DNA of 64,000 bases from Streptomyces longispororuber. Lineage in GTDB: Bacteria; Actinomycetota; Actinomycetes; Streptomycetales; Streptomycetaceae. The notes beneath the pieces are model-generated. The model was not told the DNA's origin. It did no database searches and saw only the letters and a program-made list of their open reading frames with translations. Position 1 is the stretch's first letter, and each line of letters starts with the position of its first letter. Both the position numbers and the translations under genes were made by a program. Positions 21,294 through 30,540 of this stretch are shown here, piece by piece. Location of the stretch: NCBI RefSeq assembly GCF_014656095.1, contig NZ_BNBT01000018.1:1-64000 (forward strand), in the 5' to 3' direction.

Positions 21294-22511
21294 TCAGCCC
21301 GTGGCCGCGTCACCACGACGGGCCCGCCGGGCGTCGAGCAGCCGCTTGCCGGCCCGGCGGGCGGCCGCCCCGGAGACGGCCGCGGCGAGCAGGGGCGCCG
21401 TGGCCGTCCGCGCGAGCAGATAGCGGCGGTTGACGACCGGATCGGGCCGCCAGTGCTGCTTGTAGGACTCGGTACCGCGCAACAGGCTCAGCGCGCGCGG
21501 GTGGTCGCCCGCGGTGTGGTGCGTGCAGGCGTGCAGGAGCATCGTCGCCACGTCGGCCTTGCGTTCGCGCAGCCGCGGGTGGGCCCCGTACAGATAGCCC
21601 CCGGCGAGGCGGTCCGAGAGCAGGGTGAGGTCGGCCGCCACCACCTCGCCGTCCAGGTGGAACTCGGTGACGACGGCGTCGCCCGCGGCGACCATCGGCT
21701 GCACCGCGCGGGTCAGGTGCTCGCGGAACCGCGGCCGCAGGTGCTCGGACGTCACCTTGCGCCCCTGCCACTGGAGTTCGTGCAGGCGCAGCAGGGTGCG
21801 CAGTGCCTCCGGTACGTCGTCCGCGGGCACCACGCGGGTCTCCACGCCGAGCTTGGCCAGCTTGCGCAGCTTGGCGCGGACGCGCTGGGCGCGGGGCGTG
21901 GGCAGGCGCGCGAGCAGCTCCTCCATGGGGAGCGGGGGCAGTTCGAGGCACGGGGAGTCGGCCAGGACGCGGCGCGGCCCCGGCCAGCGCTCGTACACCC
22001 GGTCGAGGCAGGCGCCGGGGCGCACCTCCCGGAAGTCGAGCAGCGCCCCGCGGGCCAGCGTCGCGAGGCCGTCGACCAGGGCGGACAGGACCTGCCCCGC
22101 CCCCTCGTCGGTCGCGTCGGCCGCTTCGTCGACGAGGACGTCGGTGAAGTCCGAGATGGCGCCGCCGAGCGGGACGAGCGCGGGCAGCGGGGCGTGGACC
22201 CGCATCAGGGGCGCCGCGGCCACGAGGGTGCCGCGGTCGTGGACGAGCAGCACCCGCAGCCGGCCACGGGTGCCGTACGACTGCCACCAGGAGGCGAGCC
22301 AGGCGTGGCTCTGGAAGGGGGTCGCCGCCGGGGACGCCCGGTGCAACCGGGCCCAGGCCGGGCCCAGGAGGGCGAACTCGTCGTCCCGTACGCACAGGTC
22401 CACGGTGAGGCGGCGGGCGGACGGCGGCGGTGCGGTGACCGGCCGGCGGGGGCCCGGCGGCGACGGCTCGGCCCGGGGCCCGGCGGCCAGGCGCTCGCTC
22501 TCCGGCGTCAC
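21294..22511 (-). CDS. GNAT/FemAB-like acyltransferase (CelD/BcsL type)
   Basis: 405 aa. The pattern FALLGPAWARLHRASPAATPFQ, SHAWLASWWQSYG and later AADLTLLSDRLAGGYLYGAHP is that of the acetyltransferase family found in cellulose and exopolysaccharide clusters (GNAT_6 fold). It probably adds an acyl group to the polysaccharide or its precursor. The basic segment RAQRVRAKLRKLAKLG is helical. GTG 22511 overlaps the stop of the Wzz-like gene (GTGA), so the two are translationally coupled. It is the last gene of the leftward operon. Some members transfer amino acids instead (FemAB), so the group moved is uncertain. Confidence 0.8.
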   Translation of the reverse strand: MTPESERLAAGPRAEPSPPGPRRPVTAPPPSARRLTVDLCVRDDEFALLGPAWARLHRASPAATPFQSHAWLASWWQSYGTRGRLRVLLVHDRGTLVAAAPLMRVHAPLPALVPLGGAISDFTDVLVDEAADATDEGAGQVLSALVDGLATLARGALLDFREVRPGACLDRVYERWPGPRRVLADSPCLELPPLPMEELLARLPTPRAQRVRAKLRKLAKLGVETRVVPADDVPEALRTLLRLHELQWQGRKVTSEHLRPRFREHLTRAVQPMVAAGDAVVTEFHLDGEVVAADLTLLSDRLAGGYLYGAHPRLRERKADVATMLLHACTHHTAGDHPRALSLLRGTESYKQHWRPDPVVNRRYLLARTATAPLLAAAVSGAAARRAGKRLLDARRARRGDAATG

Positions 22512-23227
22512 CGCGCACCTCCGGGGAACCGCCGGGCGCACACGCCGAGCGGCTCGTCGGCGGCCTCCCGGGGCGCCTTCGGGGCGGCTTCCCCGCCCGC
22601 CTCCGGGGCCGGTGCGGGCACGGCCGCCGCGGGGGCCGGCTCGCCGCGCCGGGGGCGTACGAGGAGGACCAGGCCGCCCAGGAGGCCCCCCGCCGACATG
22701 CCGACGAGGGCGCTGACGGGGGCGGAGACCGACGAGGGCGCCGACGGGGGCAGGGCCCGGGAGAACGGCAGCAGCTTGACCTGGGTGCTCTTCTTGGTGT
22801 GGTTGGCGCTCACCGTCAGGGCGCGCGCCACCGCGTTGGCGGTGGTGGCGGCCTGGGCGGGACGGGCCGATGATGCCGTGACCGCGATCATGGGCGCGTC
22901 CGGCGAGGTGGCCACGCGCACGGACTCCCGCAGCCGGGCGGGCGACAGACCGGCCTCGACCTGCGCGTCGCCCAGGACGGCCAACTGGGTCGCGACGCGT
23001 CCGTAGGCCTGCGCGAAGCCCAGGGCGGTCGTCGGGTCGGTGCGCTCCTGGGGGACGGCGATGACGTAGCTCGTCGCGGTGTACTCGGGGGTGTGCAGCA
23101 CGCCGTACCCGCCGCCGGCGAGGGCGCCGAGGAGCGTGCAGGCGGGCAGGGGCCACCAGCGGGGCAGCCGGGTGAGCCGGTCGCGGACGCGGACGAGCCG
23201 CTCGCGCGCGCGGGGGGAATCACTCAT
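22508..23227 (-). CDS. Wzz-like polysaccharide chain-length/export protein
   Basis: 239 aa with the layout of a Wzz-type co-polymerase without kinase domain: basic cytoplasmic start, first membrane segment (WWPLPACTLLGALAGGG), an outside domain of about 130 residues beginning TPEYTATSYVIAVPQ, second membrane segment (ALVGMSAGGLLGGLVLLV), and a Pro/Ala tail in the cytoplasm. Such proteins set chain length together with Wzy. ATG 23227 has GGAGG 9 bases upstream. It is separated from the upstream GT gene by 135 gene-free bases of GTGCGG-rich DNA, so it may also have its own promoter. Confidence 0.8.
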   Translation of the reverse strand: MSDSPRARERLVRVRDRLTRLPRWWPLPACTLLGALAGGGYGVLHTPEYTATSYVIAVPQERTDPTTALGFAQAYGRVATQLAVLGDAQVEAGLSPARLRESVRVATSPDAPMIAVTASSARPAQAATTANAVARALTVSANHTKKSTQVKLLPFSRALPPSAPSSVSAPVSALVGMSAGGLLGGLVLLVRPRRGEPAPAAAVPAPAPEAGGEAAPKAPREAADEPLGVCARRFPGGAR

Positions 23228-23362
23228 CGGGGGCAACCTCCGGGGTCGGGCCGCTCGGGCGGACCGGTTCGTGTGCGGTTTCATGCGGGTGCGATCGCGT
23301 GCGCGTGCGGACCGGTCGGGTGCGGTCCGGTTCCGCGCGGGCCAGGTCGCGTACGGGCCCGT

Positions 23363-24595
23363 TCACGTCTGGGGGGTGAGCAGGCGCTCGTAGACGTGCA
23401 TCAGGCGGGTGGCGCTGCGGCTGACGCTGTAGTGGTGCGCCACCGCGGCGGTCTCGCGGGGCGGGACCCCGTCGGTGAGCAGCGCGTACAGGGAGCGGGC
23501 GAAGGCGTCCGGGTCGCTGGCGCAGGGGACGGCGGGGCCGCGGTCCTGGGCGGGCAGGGCCTCGATGGCGGGGCAGTCGGCGTAGAAGACGGGCAGGCCG
23601 CTGGCCAGGCCCTCCACCAGGGCGAGGCCGAAGGCCTCCTCGGGGGAGGGGGAGGCGAGGACGTCCATGGCGGACAGGAGCGAGGGCAGGTCGGGCGCGG
23701 CCGGGCCGGACGGGGCCGCCCCTTGCGCCCGCGTACCACCCTGGTCGTGGCCGGTCCCGGAGGGTTCCGCCCACGCGGAGCCCTCGTCCTGGTCGTGGCC
23801 GGTCCCCGGGGCGCCCTCGCCCCGGTCGTGGCAGACCTCGCCCGCGAACCGCACCCGGTCGCCGAGGCGCAGTTGCCGGGCCAGGGTGCGCAGCTCGTCC
23901 TCCTCGGGGCCCGCGCCGACCAGCAGCAGCCGTACCTCGTGGGGGAGCTGGGCCACGGCGCGCAGCAGGACGTCGAAGCGCTTGCCGGGGACGAGGCGCC
24001 CGACGCCCCCGACGACGAACGCGTCGTCGGGCAGGCCCAGGAGGCGCCGGGTCGCGGCCCGTGCCCGGGCGTCGTAGCGGAAGCGGTCGGCGTCGATGCC
24101 GTTCGCCACGACGTGGATGCGCTGCCGCGGTACGCCCCACTGGTGCAGCCGCGCCGCGACGGCGGGCGAGACCGCGACGGTCACCCGGCCGAGCCGTTCG
24201 CCCGTGAGGTACAGGGCGCGCACGCCGCGGGTCAGCGGGCGGCCCTCCATCTGCGACTCCCCCAGCGAGTGCTCCGTGGCCACGACGGCGCGGACCCCGG
24301 CGAGGCGGGCGGCGATCCGCCCGTACAGGCAGGCCCGGTAGAGGTGGGTGTGGACCACGTCGTAGCGGCCGGCGCGGATGAGCTTCGTCAGGCGGGGCAG
24401 CGCGGTCAGGTCGCGGTTGCCGGACATACCGAGGTGCGTGACCCGGAAGCCCTCGGCGGTGAGCTGGCGGGCGACGGCGCCGGGGTTGGTGAGGGTGACG
24501 ACGTCGCAGGCGGCGGGCAGGTGGCGCAGGAGCAGCCGGAGCTGCTGCTCGGCGCCGCCGGTGCCGAGCCCGGTGATGACGTGCAGGACCCTCAT
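23363..24595 (-). CDS. GT4 family glycosyltransferase with a low-complexity insertion
   Basis: 410 aa, GT-B fold. MRVLHVITGLGTGGAEQQL is the typical GT4 start with the Gly-rich donor loop; GGVGRLVPGKRFD opens the second domain and ASPSPEEAFGLALVEGLASG holds the conserved E-x7-E motif. Between these, about residues 265-310, is an insertion containing two GTGHDQ units and many Gly/Pro/Ala, absent from usual GT4 enzymes. It transfers a sugar from a nucleotide donor to the lipid-linked repeat unit on the cytoplasmic face. ATG 24595 overlaps the deacetylase stop (ATGA). Confidence 0.9.
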   Translation of the reverse strand: MRVLHVITGLGTGGAEQQLRLLLRHLPAACDVVTLTNPGAVARQLTAEGFRVTHLGMSGNRDLTALPRLTKLIRAGRYDVVHTHLYRACLYGRIAARLAGVRAVVATEHSLGESQMEGRPLTRGVRALYLTGERLGRVTVAVSPAVAARLHQWGVPRQRIHVVANGIDADRFRYDARARAATRRLLGLPDDAFVVGGVGRLVPGKRFDVLLRAVAQLPHEVRLLLVGAGPEEDELRTLARQLRLGDRVRFAGEVCHDRGEGAPGTGHDQDEGSAWAEPSGTGHDQGGTRAQGAAPSGPAAPDLPSLLSAMDVLASPSPEEAFGLALVEGLASGLPVFYADCPAIEALPAQDRGPAVPCASDPDAFARSLYALLTDGVPPRETAAVAHHYSVSRSATRLMHVYERLLTPQT

Positions 24596-25371
24596 CGGGT
24601 CACCGCCGGCGGGGGCAGCGTGCGGCCGCGGCGGCGGTTCAGCCGCTCCTTGAGCCACAGGCGGGCGGCGGTGTCCCGCTGGCCGATGTGGACGCGCGGC
24701 AGTGCGAGGTCCCCCGCGAGGTCCCCGGGGGCGATGGCGCAGGCGTAGCGGTAGCCGGCGTCGTGCACGGTGGCGAGGACCCGCGCGTCCACGAAGCCGT
24801 ACGGGTAGCAGAAGCCCGCGACCTCCGTCCCGGTCAGCTCGGTGAGGGCGGCGCGGCTGCCGTGCACCTCGCGTACCAGTTCCTCGTCACCGGCCCGCGT
24901 GAGGTCGACGTGGGTCAGGCCGTGCGAGGCGACCTCCATGCCGCTGTCGGCGGCCTGGCGTACGCCGTCGGCGTCCAGGAGCGGCTTGCGGGGGCCCAGC
25001 GGGTCCCAGGCGTTGTCGCCGTCCAGGAGGCCCGGCAGCACGAACAGGGTGGCGGTGCAGTCGTGGCGGCGCAGCAGGGGCAGGGCGTGGTCGACGAAGT
25101 CCTGGTAGCCGTCGTCGAAGGTGAGGCCGACCAGGCCGTCAGCCCGGCCCTCGTCGCGGGCGCGCAGCAGCTCGGCCACCGAGACGCCGCGCAGCCCTCG
25201 GCGCCGCAGCCGGTCGAGCTGGCTGTCGAGGCGGTCGGGCGAGACGGTGATGCCGTACGGGTCGTCGGCGCACTCGGCCACCGAGTGGTACATCGCGATC
25301 CAGGCGGGTGCGGCGGCGCGCCGGGGCGGAGGGGGCGAGGGGGGTGTCGTACGTGCGGTGTCAACGGACAT
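24592..25371 (-). CDS. Polysaccharide deacetylase (NodB domain, CE4)
   Basis: 259 aa. CE4 motifs: LTFDDGYQDF (motif 1, catalytic and metal Asp pair) near residue 85 and ASHGLTHVDL (motif 2, the H-x3-H metal pair) near 150, and FCYPYGFVD (motif 3). It removes N-acetyl groups from a polymer or lipid-linked glycan. There is no clear signal peptide, so it may act on precursors at the cytoplasmic side, though export is not excluded. The start ATG 25371 lies 10 bases inside the end of the flippase gene. Confidence 0.9.
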   Translation of the reverse strand: MSVDTARTTPPSPPPPRRAAAPAWIAMYHSVAECADDPYGITVSPDRLDSQLDRLRRRGLRGVSVAELLRARDEGRADGLVGLTFDDGYQDFVDHALPLLRRHDCTATLFVLPGLLDGDNAWDPLGPRKPLLDADGVRQAADSGMEVASHGLTHVDLTRAGDEELVREVHGSRAALTELTGTEVAGFCYPYGFVDARVLATVHDAGYRYACAIAPGDLAGDLALPRVHIGQRDTAARLWLKERLNRRRGRTLPPPAVTR

Positions 25372-27307
25372 GACGGGAGGCCAGCTTTCGTGTGACGGTG
25401 CCGAGTACGGAAACCAGGGAGCCGGTCGCGCGGACCAGGGAGCCCGCCGTGCGGGCCAGGGCGGCGGCCACGGGCAGCAGGGGCGCGGCGCCGAGCACCC
25501 GGCCGACGACGGCGAACGTCACGAGCACCACCGCGCCGGAGAGCACGAGGGCCGGCACGGGCGAGCCGACCGCGTCCGCGCACAGGGCGCCCGCCGTCGC
25601 CGCGGCGGCCGCCGCGAGGACGAGCCGGGCGAGCTGGGCGACGAGCCCGCGGGTGCGGACGGGCACGGTGCGCGGGCCCATGCCGTGCAGCAGCAGGACG
25701 GCGGTGACGCAGATGCCCGCGGCGTTGGCGGCGGCGATGCCGTGCACGCCCCAGGTGCCGACGGTCAGGAAGCCGAGGCCGGCCGTCATGACGATGCCGA
25801 TGCCCATCGCGGTCACCGGCGCCCAGGTGACGCTCCCCGCGGAGAAGTACGACCGGGCGAGGGCGCCCACGAGGGTGTGGCCGAGCAGGCCGAGGGAGTA
25901 CACGCGCATGACGGAGGCGGTGGCGGCGGTGTCCTGCGGGGTGAACGCGCCGCGCTCGAAGAGGAGACGGCTCAGCGGGTACGCGGTCGCGATCACGGCG
26001 GCGGCGCCGAGCAGGACCACGCACCCGGCGAGCACCACGTCGCGCTCGACGCGGTCGCGGGCCCGGTCGAGCTGCCCGTCCGCGAGCGCGCGGGCCACCA
26101 CGGGGAAGGTGACCGTGCACAGCATCAGGGACAGCGCCATCGGCATCTGCGCGACCTTCTGCGCGTAGTTCAGGTGCGAGATGGCGCCGCCCGGCAGCGA
26201 GGACGCCAGGAAGCGCTCGATGAGCACCTGCGACTGCCGCAGCAGCGCGAACAGCAGCACAGTCCAGATGACCGCCGTCATCAGCCGGGTCGCGTCCGGG
26301 CGCGCGTCCTGGGGCCCGGCGTCCGGGCGGGCGCGCAACTGCCACCACAGGGAGGGGGCCTGGGCCACCACCATGAGGGCGCCGCCGAGGGCCACGCCGG
26401 CCGCGGCCGCCCGGACGCCCCACTGTCCGGAGAGGACGACGAGGGTGCCGATGATGGCCGCGTTGTAGACCACGTAGATGGCGGCCGGGACCGTGAAGCG
26501 CTGGTGGGCGCGGAGGGCGGCGCTGCAGTACCCGGCGAGGCCGAACGACAGGGCGCACGTCGCGGTCAGCCGGGTGCAGTCCACGGCAAGGGCGCGGTCC
26601 GGCAGCCCCGGCGCGAGGACCGCCACCACCCAGGGGGCGGTCAGGGCGAGGACGAGCGCGGCGGCCGCGAAGCACAGGCTCATCCGCGGCAGCGACGCGG
26701 CGACCAGGGCGCGCACCGGGTCGCGGTCACCGCCGTGCGCGCGCCGCGCGAGGGCGAGGCTGAACGCCGGTACGAGGAAGAAGGCGAGCCCGTCCTCGAT
26801 GAGCAGGGTGGCCGCCATCTCCGGCACGGTCCACGCCACCAGGAAGGCGTCGGTGTCGGTACCGGCCCCGAAGAAGTGCGCGAGCGCCTGGTCCCGCCCG
26901 AGCCCGAGCAGCGACCCGGCGACGGAGAGGGCGGCGGTGACGAGGGCGGCCTTGGCGAGGAAGCCGTTGCTGGGGAGGGCGGGGGTGGAGGGGGGCTTCT
27001 GGGGGGTGGGGTCGGGGATCGGGGGCCCTAGGGGGGCGGGTTCCGTAAGCGGTGTCTTCAGGGGGGCGGGGTCCGGGGCAGGGGCCTTCAGGGGTGCCTT
27101 CAGGGAGGTGGGTTCCGGAAGCGGTCTCTTCGGGAGAGCGGGTTCCGGAGGCGCGGCGGTGGAGGGCGGCGTGGCTGAGGGCGGCGCGTGCGGGGGCTGT
27201 ACGTCCGGAGGTAGCGCGGGTGAGCGCTGCGTGTCCGGGGGCGGCGCGGGCGAGGGCGTGGGCGCGCCGAGCAGCCCCTGGCCGCTGGTGTCGGGGGCGG
27301 TGCTCAT
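25361..27307 (-). CDS. MurJ/MviN-type lipid flippase (Wzx role)
   Basis: 648 aa. The first ~105 residues are Pro/Ala/Leu-rich (PLKAPLKAPAPDPAPLKTPL) with no similarity to the family. The rest is a 12-14-helix MOP-superfamily transporter beginning SNGFLAKAALVTAALSVAGS, with the MurJ-like GLGRDQALAHFFGAGTDTD and an Arg-containing helix. In an exopolysaccharide operon it most likely flips the undecaprenyl-linked repeat unit. A separate housekeeping MurJ is expected elsewhere in the genome. ATG 27307 overlaps the Wzy stop (ATGA). The DNA encoding the extension is very G-rich on the + strand. Confidence 0.88.
   Translation of the reverse strand: MSTAPDTSGQGLLGAPTPSPAPPPDTQRSPALPPDVQPPHAPPSATPPSTAAPPEPALPKRPLPEPTSLKAPLKAPAPDPAPLKTPLTEPAPLGPPIPDPTPQKPPSTPALPSNGFLAKAALVTAALSVAGSLLGLGRDQALAHFFGAGTDTDAFLVAWTVPEMAATLLIEDGLAFFLVPAFSLALARRAHGGDRDPVRALVAASLPRMSLCFAAAALVLALTAPWVVAVLAPGLPDRALAVDCTRLTATCALSFGLAGYCSAALRAHQRFTVPAAIYVVYNAAIIGTLVVLSGQWGVRAAAAGVALGGALMVVAQAPSLWWQLRARPDAGPQDARPDATRLMTAVIWTVLLFALLRQSQVLIERFLASSLPGGAISHLNYAQKVAQMPMALSLMLCTVTFPVVARALADGQLDRARDRVERDVVLAGCVVLLGAAAVIATAYPLSRLLFERGAFTPQDTAATASVMRVYSLGLLGHTLVGALARSYFSAGSVTWAPVTAMGIGIVMTAGLGFLTVGTWGVHGIAAANAAGICVTAVLLLHGMGPRTVPVRTRGLVAQLARLVLAAAAAATAGALCADAVGSPVPALVLSGAVVLVTFAVVGRVLGAAPLLPVAAALARTAGSLVRATGSLVSVLGTVTRKLASRHVR
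26971..27040 (+). repeat. G-run cluster (potential G-quadruplex) in the flippase 5' coding part
   Basis: At least ten runs of three or more G within 70 bases on the + strand, for example GGGGGTGGAGGGGGG. It lies opposite the coding strand, within the low-complexity N-terminal extension. Confidence 0.6.
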
Positions 27308-28749
27308 GACCGGGACGCCTCCAGGGGCCGTACGCCGTGCCCCGGGGCGTCCGCCGTGCCCCGTGCCTGTGGCGCTCCTGACGCTCCTGGTGCCGCTGGC
27401 GCTCGGGGCGCGTCCTCGCGTCCGTGGGCCCCGACGCCCCACCACCCCGCGAGGCCGAGCACCACGGCCGTCAGGACCGTGGAGGGGCCGCCGATGTCCG
27501 CGTACAGGAAGTCGACCATCTGCCAGACCAGCAGCCCGCAGGCGAGCAGGGCGCAGTCGAGCCGGTCCTCGCCCCCGGCGGTGCGGCGCAGGCGGACGCA
27601 GCGGCTCAGGCAGCGGGCGAGGAGCCCGGCCCAGCACCCGGCGAGGGCGGCCAGGCCGACGACCCCCTGCTCGCTCAGGACGAGCAGGTACATGTTGTGC
27701 GGGGACAGCAGCGGCTGGCGCTGGAAGCCCTGGCCGGCGCCGGCGGTGTCGCTGCCGGAGGAGAGCGCGACGGAGGCGTGGCTGTCGCGGTACTCGGGGA
27801 AGCCCTTGAGGCCGACGCCCGTCAGGGGCTTCTCCTGCCACATGGCCACGGAGGCGGCCCACATGGTGTACCGGTCGGTGACGGACTGGTCGGGGGCGTC
27901 GGTGACCTGGGTGATGCTGCCGAGCCGCTCCTGGAGCATCTGCGACCCCAGGCCGAAGCCGCCCACCAGGACGACGGCCGCCGCCGTCGCGGCCAGCAGG
28001 AGCCGCAGCGCGCGCCGTACCCCGGCGAGCACGAGGACGGTCCCGCAGGCCGCCGCGGTGGCGATCCACGCGCCGCGGCTGAAGGACAGCGCCAGCGGTA
28101 CGAGGAGGAGGGCGGCGCAGAGCCCCGCGGTGGCCCGTCGGCGGGGCGCGCCGGGGCGGAAGGCGAGCGCGAGGGCGCACACCACCCCGTACGAGACCAC
28201 GGTGGCCATCCCCATGACGTCCGTCGGGCCGAACGTGCCGACCGCGCGGATGTCCTCCCCCATGTACGAGGCCCCGGTCCCGGTGAGGTACTGGTGCACC
28301 CCGATCCCGCCCTGCCACACCGCGAGGCCGACGAACGACCAGGCCACCACGCGCAGGTCGCGGCTGTCGCGGACGAGGGCGAGCACCGCGAGCGGCACGA
28401 GGACGAAGACCTGGAGGTAGCGGGCGGTCCCGGCGAGCGCGGCACCGCCCGTGGGAGCGGCGCACGCGGCCAGGGTGACGCCGAGCACCGGGAGCCCGAA
28501 GAGCAGCGCCGCGGCACGGGTCAGGGGCCGGCGGGCGGAGCGCACGGCGGACAGGACGCAGTACGCGACGACCAGACCGGAGGCGGCGTCGGCGGCGGTG
28601 GCCTGCGGGGAGCCCGCGGTCCCCGGGGACACGGGCAGGGCGAGCAGGGCCACCACCAGGACGACGGGCAGCACGGGCGCGTGGCGGCGCAGCGCGGTCA
28701 GCGGTCCCGTCCCGTAGGCGGCCAGGCGCCCGGTGAGCACGGTCGACAC
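27304..28749 (-). CDS. O-antigen ligase/Wzy-type polysaccharide polymerase
   Basis: 481 aa, 10-12 membrane segments. It has the large outside loop near residues 270-340 with TGVGLKGFPEYRDSH and LSPHNMYLLVLSEQGVVG, the H-N-x-Y-L pattern shared by WaaL and Wzy proteins of the O-antigen ligase family. It would polymerise repeat units on the outside. GTG 28749; its stop overlaps the flippase start. The C-terminal 50 residues are Ala/Pro/Gly-rich. The upstream gene ends 6 bases before it. Confidence 0.88.
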   Translation of the reverse strand: MSTVLTGRLAAYGTGPLTALRRHAPVLPVVLVVALLALPVSPGTAGSPQATAADAASGLVVAYCVLSAVRSARRPLTRAAALLFGLPVLGVTLAACAAPTGGAALAGTARYLQVFVLVPLAVLALVRDSRDLRVVAWSFVGLAVWQGGIGVHQYLTGTGASYMGEDIRAVGTFGPTDVMGMATVVSYGVVCALALAFRPGAPRRRATAGLCAALLLVPLALSFSRGAWIATAAACGTVLVLAGVRRALRLLLAATAAAVVLVGGFGLGSQMLQERLGSITQVTDAPDQSVTDRYTMWAASVAMWQEKPLTGVGLKGFPEYRDSHASVALSSGSDTAGAGQGFQRQPLLSPHNMYLLVLSEQGVVGLAALAGCWAGLLARCLSRCVRLRRTAGGEDRLDCALLACGLLVWQMVDFLYADIGGPSTVLTAVVLGLAGWWGVGAHGREDAPRAPAAPGASGAPQARGTADAPGHGVRPLEASRS

Positions 28750-28755
28750 GGCGCC

Positions 28756-30540
28756 TCAGCTCCCCGTGTGCCGCACGAGGCAGCCCAGGGTGCGCAGCAG
28801 GATGCACAGGTCCTGCCAGAAGGACCAGCCGTCGATGTACGCGTTGTCGAAGCGGCACCGGTCCTCGATGGACGTGTCACCGCGCAGGCCGTGGATCTGG
28901 GCGAGCCCGGTGATGCCGACGGGCATCCGGTGGCGGCGCGCGTAGTCGGGGTACTGCTGGCTGAACCGGTCGACGAAGTACGGGCGTTCGGGGCGCGGCC
29001 CGACGAGGCTCATGTCGCCGCGGAGCACGTTCCAGAGCTGCGGCAGCTCGTCGAGGGAGGTCCGGCGCAGGAACCGGCAGTACGGGCTGATGCGGTCCTC
29101 GTCGGCCACGCTCCAGCGGGTCGCCGCCTCCTGGGGGTCCGCGGGCCGGTGCGTGCGGAACTTCAGGAGCGTGAACCGACGCCCGCCCATGCCCACCCGC
29201 TCCTGCCGGAACACCACACCCGGCCCTTCCAGGGTGCGCAGGAGCAGGGCGCACACCAGGAGGACCGGTGCGGCGAGCAGCAGCAACGCGGCCGAGACCA
29301 CGACGTCGAGGGCCCGCTTGCGCAGGCGCGCCCCGCCGCGGCCGCCGGAGGTCAGCGGGCGGCACGGGAACCCGGCGATGTGCTGGGCGGGGACCGTGGG
29401 CCCGGGCGGCGCCGAAGCCAGCTCCCACAGGTCGCAGCCGAGCGCGTGCAGCGTCGGCAGCCAGCGCTCACGCGCGTCCGCAGGGCCCGCGGCGATCAGT
29501 ACGGTGCGTACGTCGTTCTGGATGGCGGCGCGGTGCAGGGCGTCCGGCGTGGACAGCACGGGGAGGCCGGGGGGAGCGTCCTGGCCGGGGTCCTCGGGGG
29601 CGGTCGGGGTGGGCGCGGGCGCGGGCACGGAGTCAGCGGTTCCGGTGGTGCTGGTGGTGCTGGTGGTACTAGCAGGGCTGGCCGTTCCGGTAGTGCTGGT
29701 GCCGGTGCGGCCGGAGGCGGTGGCGGGCCGGTCGGACGCCTCGGCGTCGGCGGAGACCGTGGGTCCGGCGGAGGCGGTGGGCCCGGTGGTGGTCGCAGGT
29801 GCGGCGGGGGACGCGGGTTCGGCCGGGGCGGACGTACCGGTGTCCGAGGGGGTGCACACGACCCCGACCGGGCGCACCCCGCACCGGGGGTGGCGCAGCA
29901 GGGCCCCGGCGACCCCGCGGGCGTGCGCGCCGTCGCCGAGCACCAGGACCGGGCGCGGCCCGCGCAACAGGCTCGCGCGGCGGCGCCAGTACACCAGGGC
30001 GCGGCTGCCCACGCTCAGGGCGCAGTGGGCGGCGCACGCGGTGAACAGTGCGCCCGGCGCGAGCGGCGCGAGCTGTGCGGCGCTCGCGAAGAACTGCCCG
30101 GCGTCCACCGCGGCGCGCCCGGACCCGCCGACGGCGCCGGGCAGGGCCGTCACGCACGTCAGCGTGACGCACCAGGCGACGGCCACCCGCCCGCACAGGG
30201 CAGGCAGTTCGTCGAGTGCCCGGGGGAGCCGGGCCGGACGGTACAGGCCGCCGCGGGTGTTGAGAGCGCCCACGGTCACGGTCAGCAACGCCCCGACCAG
30301 CAGCGTCGCGGCCGTACCGGACCGGGTCGCGGCCGCGTACGCGAGCGCGCCGAGCACCGCCGCGGTGACGTCGGCCGCCACCAGCGGACCCGGTGGCCCC
30401 TGGCGGTACGGCTGCCGGACGCCGGGGCCGACGCGGGGGCCCCGTGCGTCCCGCGGAGCCACGACGACGGCCGAGGCGAAGCCCTGCTGGCCCTGCCGCA
30501 GCTCCTCTGAGGAGGTGGCGACGGTTCGTTCCGCACTCAC
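28756..30540 (-). CDS. Polyprenyl glycosylphosphotransferase (initiating sugar transferase)
   Basis: 594 aa. The N-terminal half has several membrane segments and a CoA-binding-like domain (PVLVLGDGAHARGVAGAL). Residues about 245-325 form a low-complexity Thr/Ser/Ala/Pro linker, including STTSTTSTTG. The C-terminal bacterial sugar transferase domain (about 395-594) has KRALDVVVSAALLLLA, FRQERVGMGGRRFTLLKFRT, RTSLDELPQLWNVLRGDMS and VGPRPERP, all family hallmarks. It puts the first sugar-phosphate on undecaprenyl phosphate. GTG 30540 overlaps the GT4 stop (GTGA). Confidence 0.92.
   Translation of the reverse strand: MSAERTVATSSEELRQGQQGFASAVVVAPRDARGPRVGPGVRQPYRQGPPGPLVAADVTAAVLGALAYAAATRSGTAATLLVGALLTVTVGALNTRGGLYRPARLPRALDELPALCGRVAVAWCVTLTCVTALPGAVGGSGRAAVDAGQFFASAAQLAPLAPGALFTACAAHCALSVGSRALVYWRRRASLLRGPRPVLVLGDGAHARGVAGALLRHPRCGVRPVGVVCTPSDTGTSAPAEPASPAAPATTTGPTASAGPTVSADAEASDRPATASGRTGTSTTGTASPASTTSTTSTTGTADSVPAPAPTPTAPEDPGQDAPPGLPVLSTPDALHRAAIQNDVRTVLIAAGPADARERWLPTLHALGCDLWELASAPPGPTVPAQHIAGFPCRPLTSGGRGGARLRKRALDVVVSAALLLLAAPVLLVCALLLRTLEGPGVVFRQERVGMGGRRFTLLKFRTHRPADPQEAATRWSVADEDRISPYCRFLRRTSLDELPQLWNVLRGDMSLVGPRPERPYFVDRFSQQYPDYARRHRMPVGITGLAQIHGLRGDTSIEDRCRFDNAYIDGWSFWQDLCILLRTLGCLVRHTGS

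Noticed and set aside
21294..23156. 620-aa extension of the GNAT/FemAB-like frame
   Set aside because: The part upstream of 22511 overlaps the Wzz-like gene in another frame and is Arg/Pro-rich nonsense; GTG 22511 with GTGA coupling is the sensible start.
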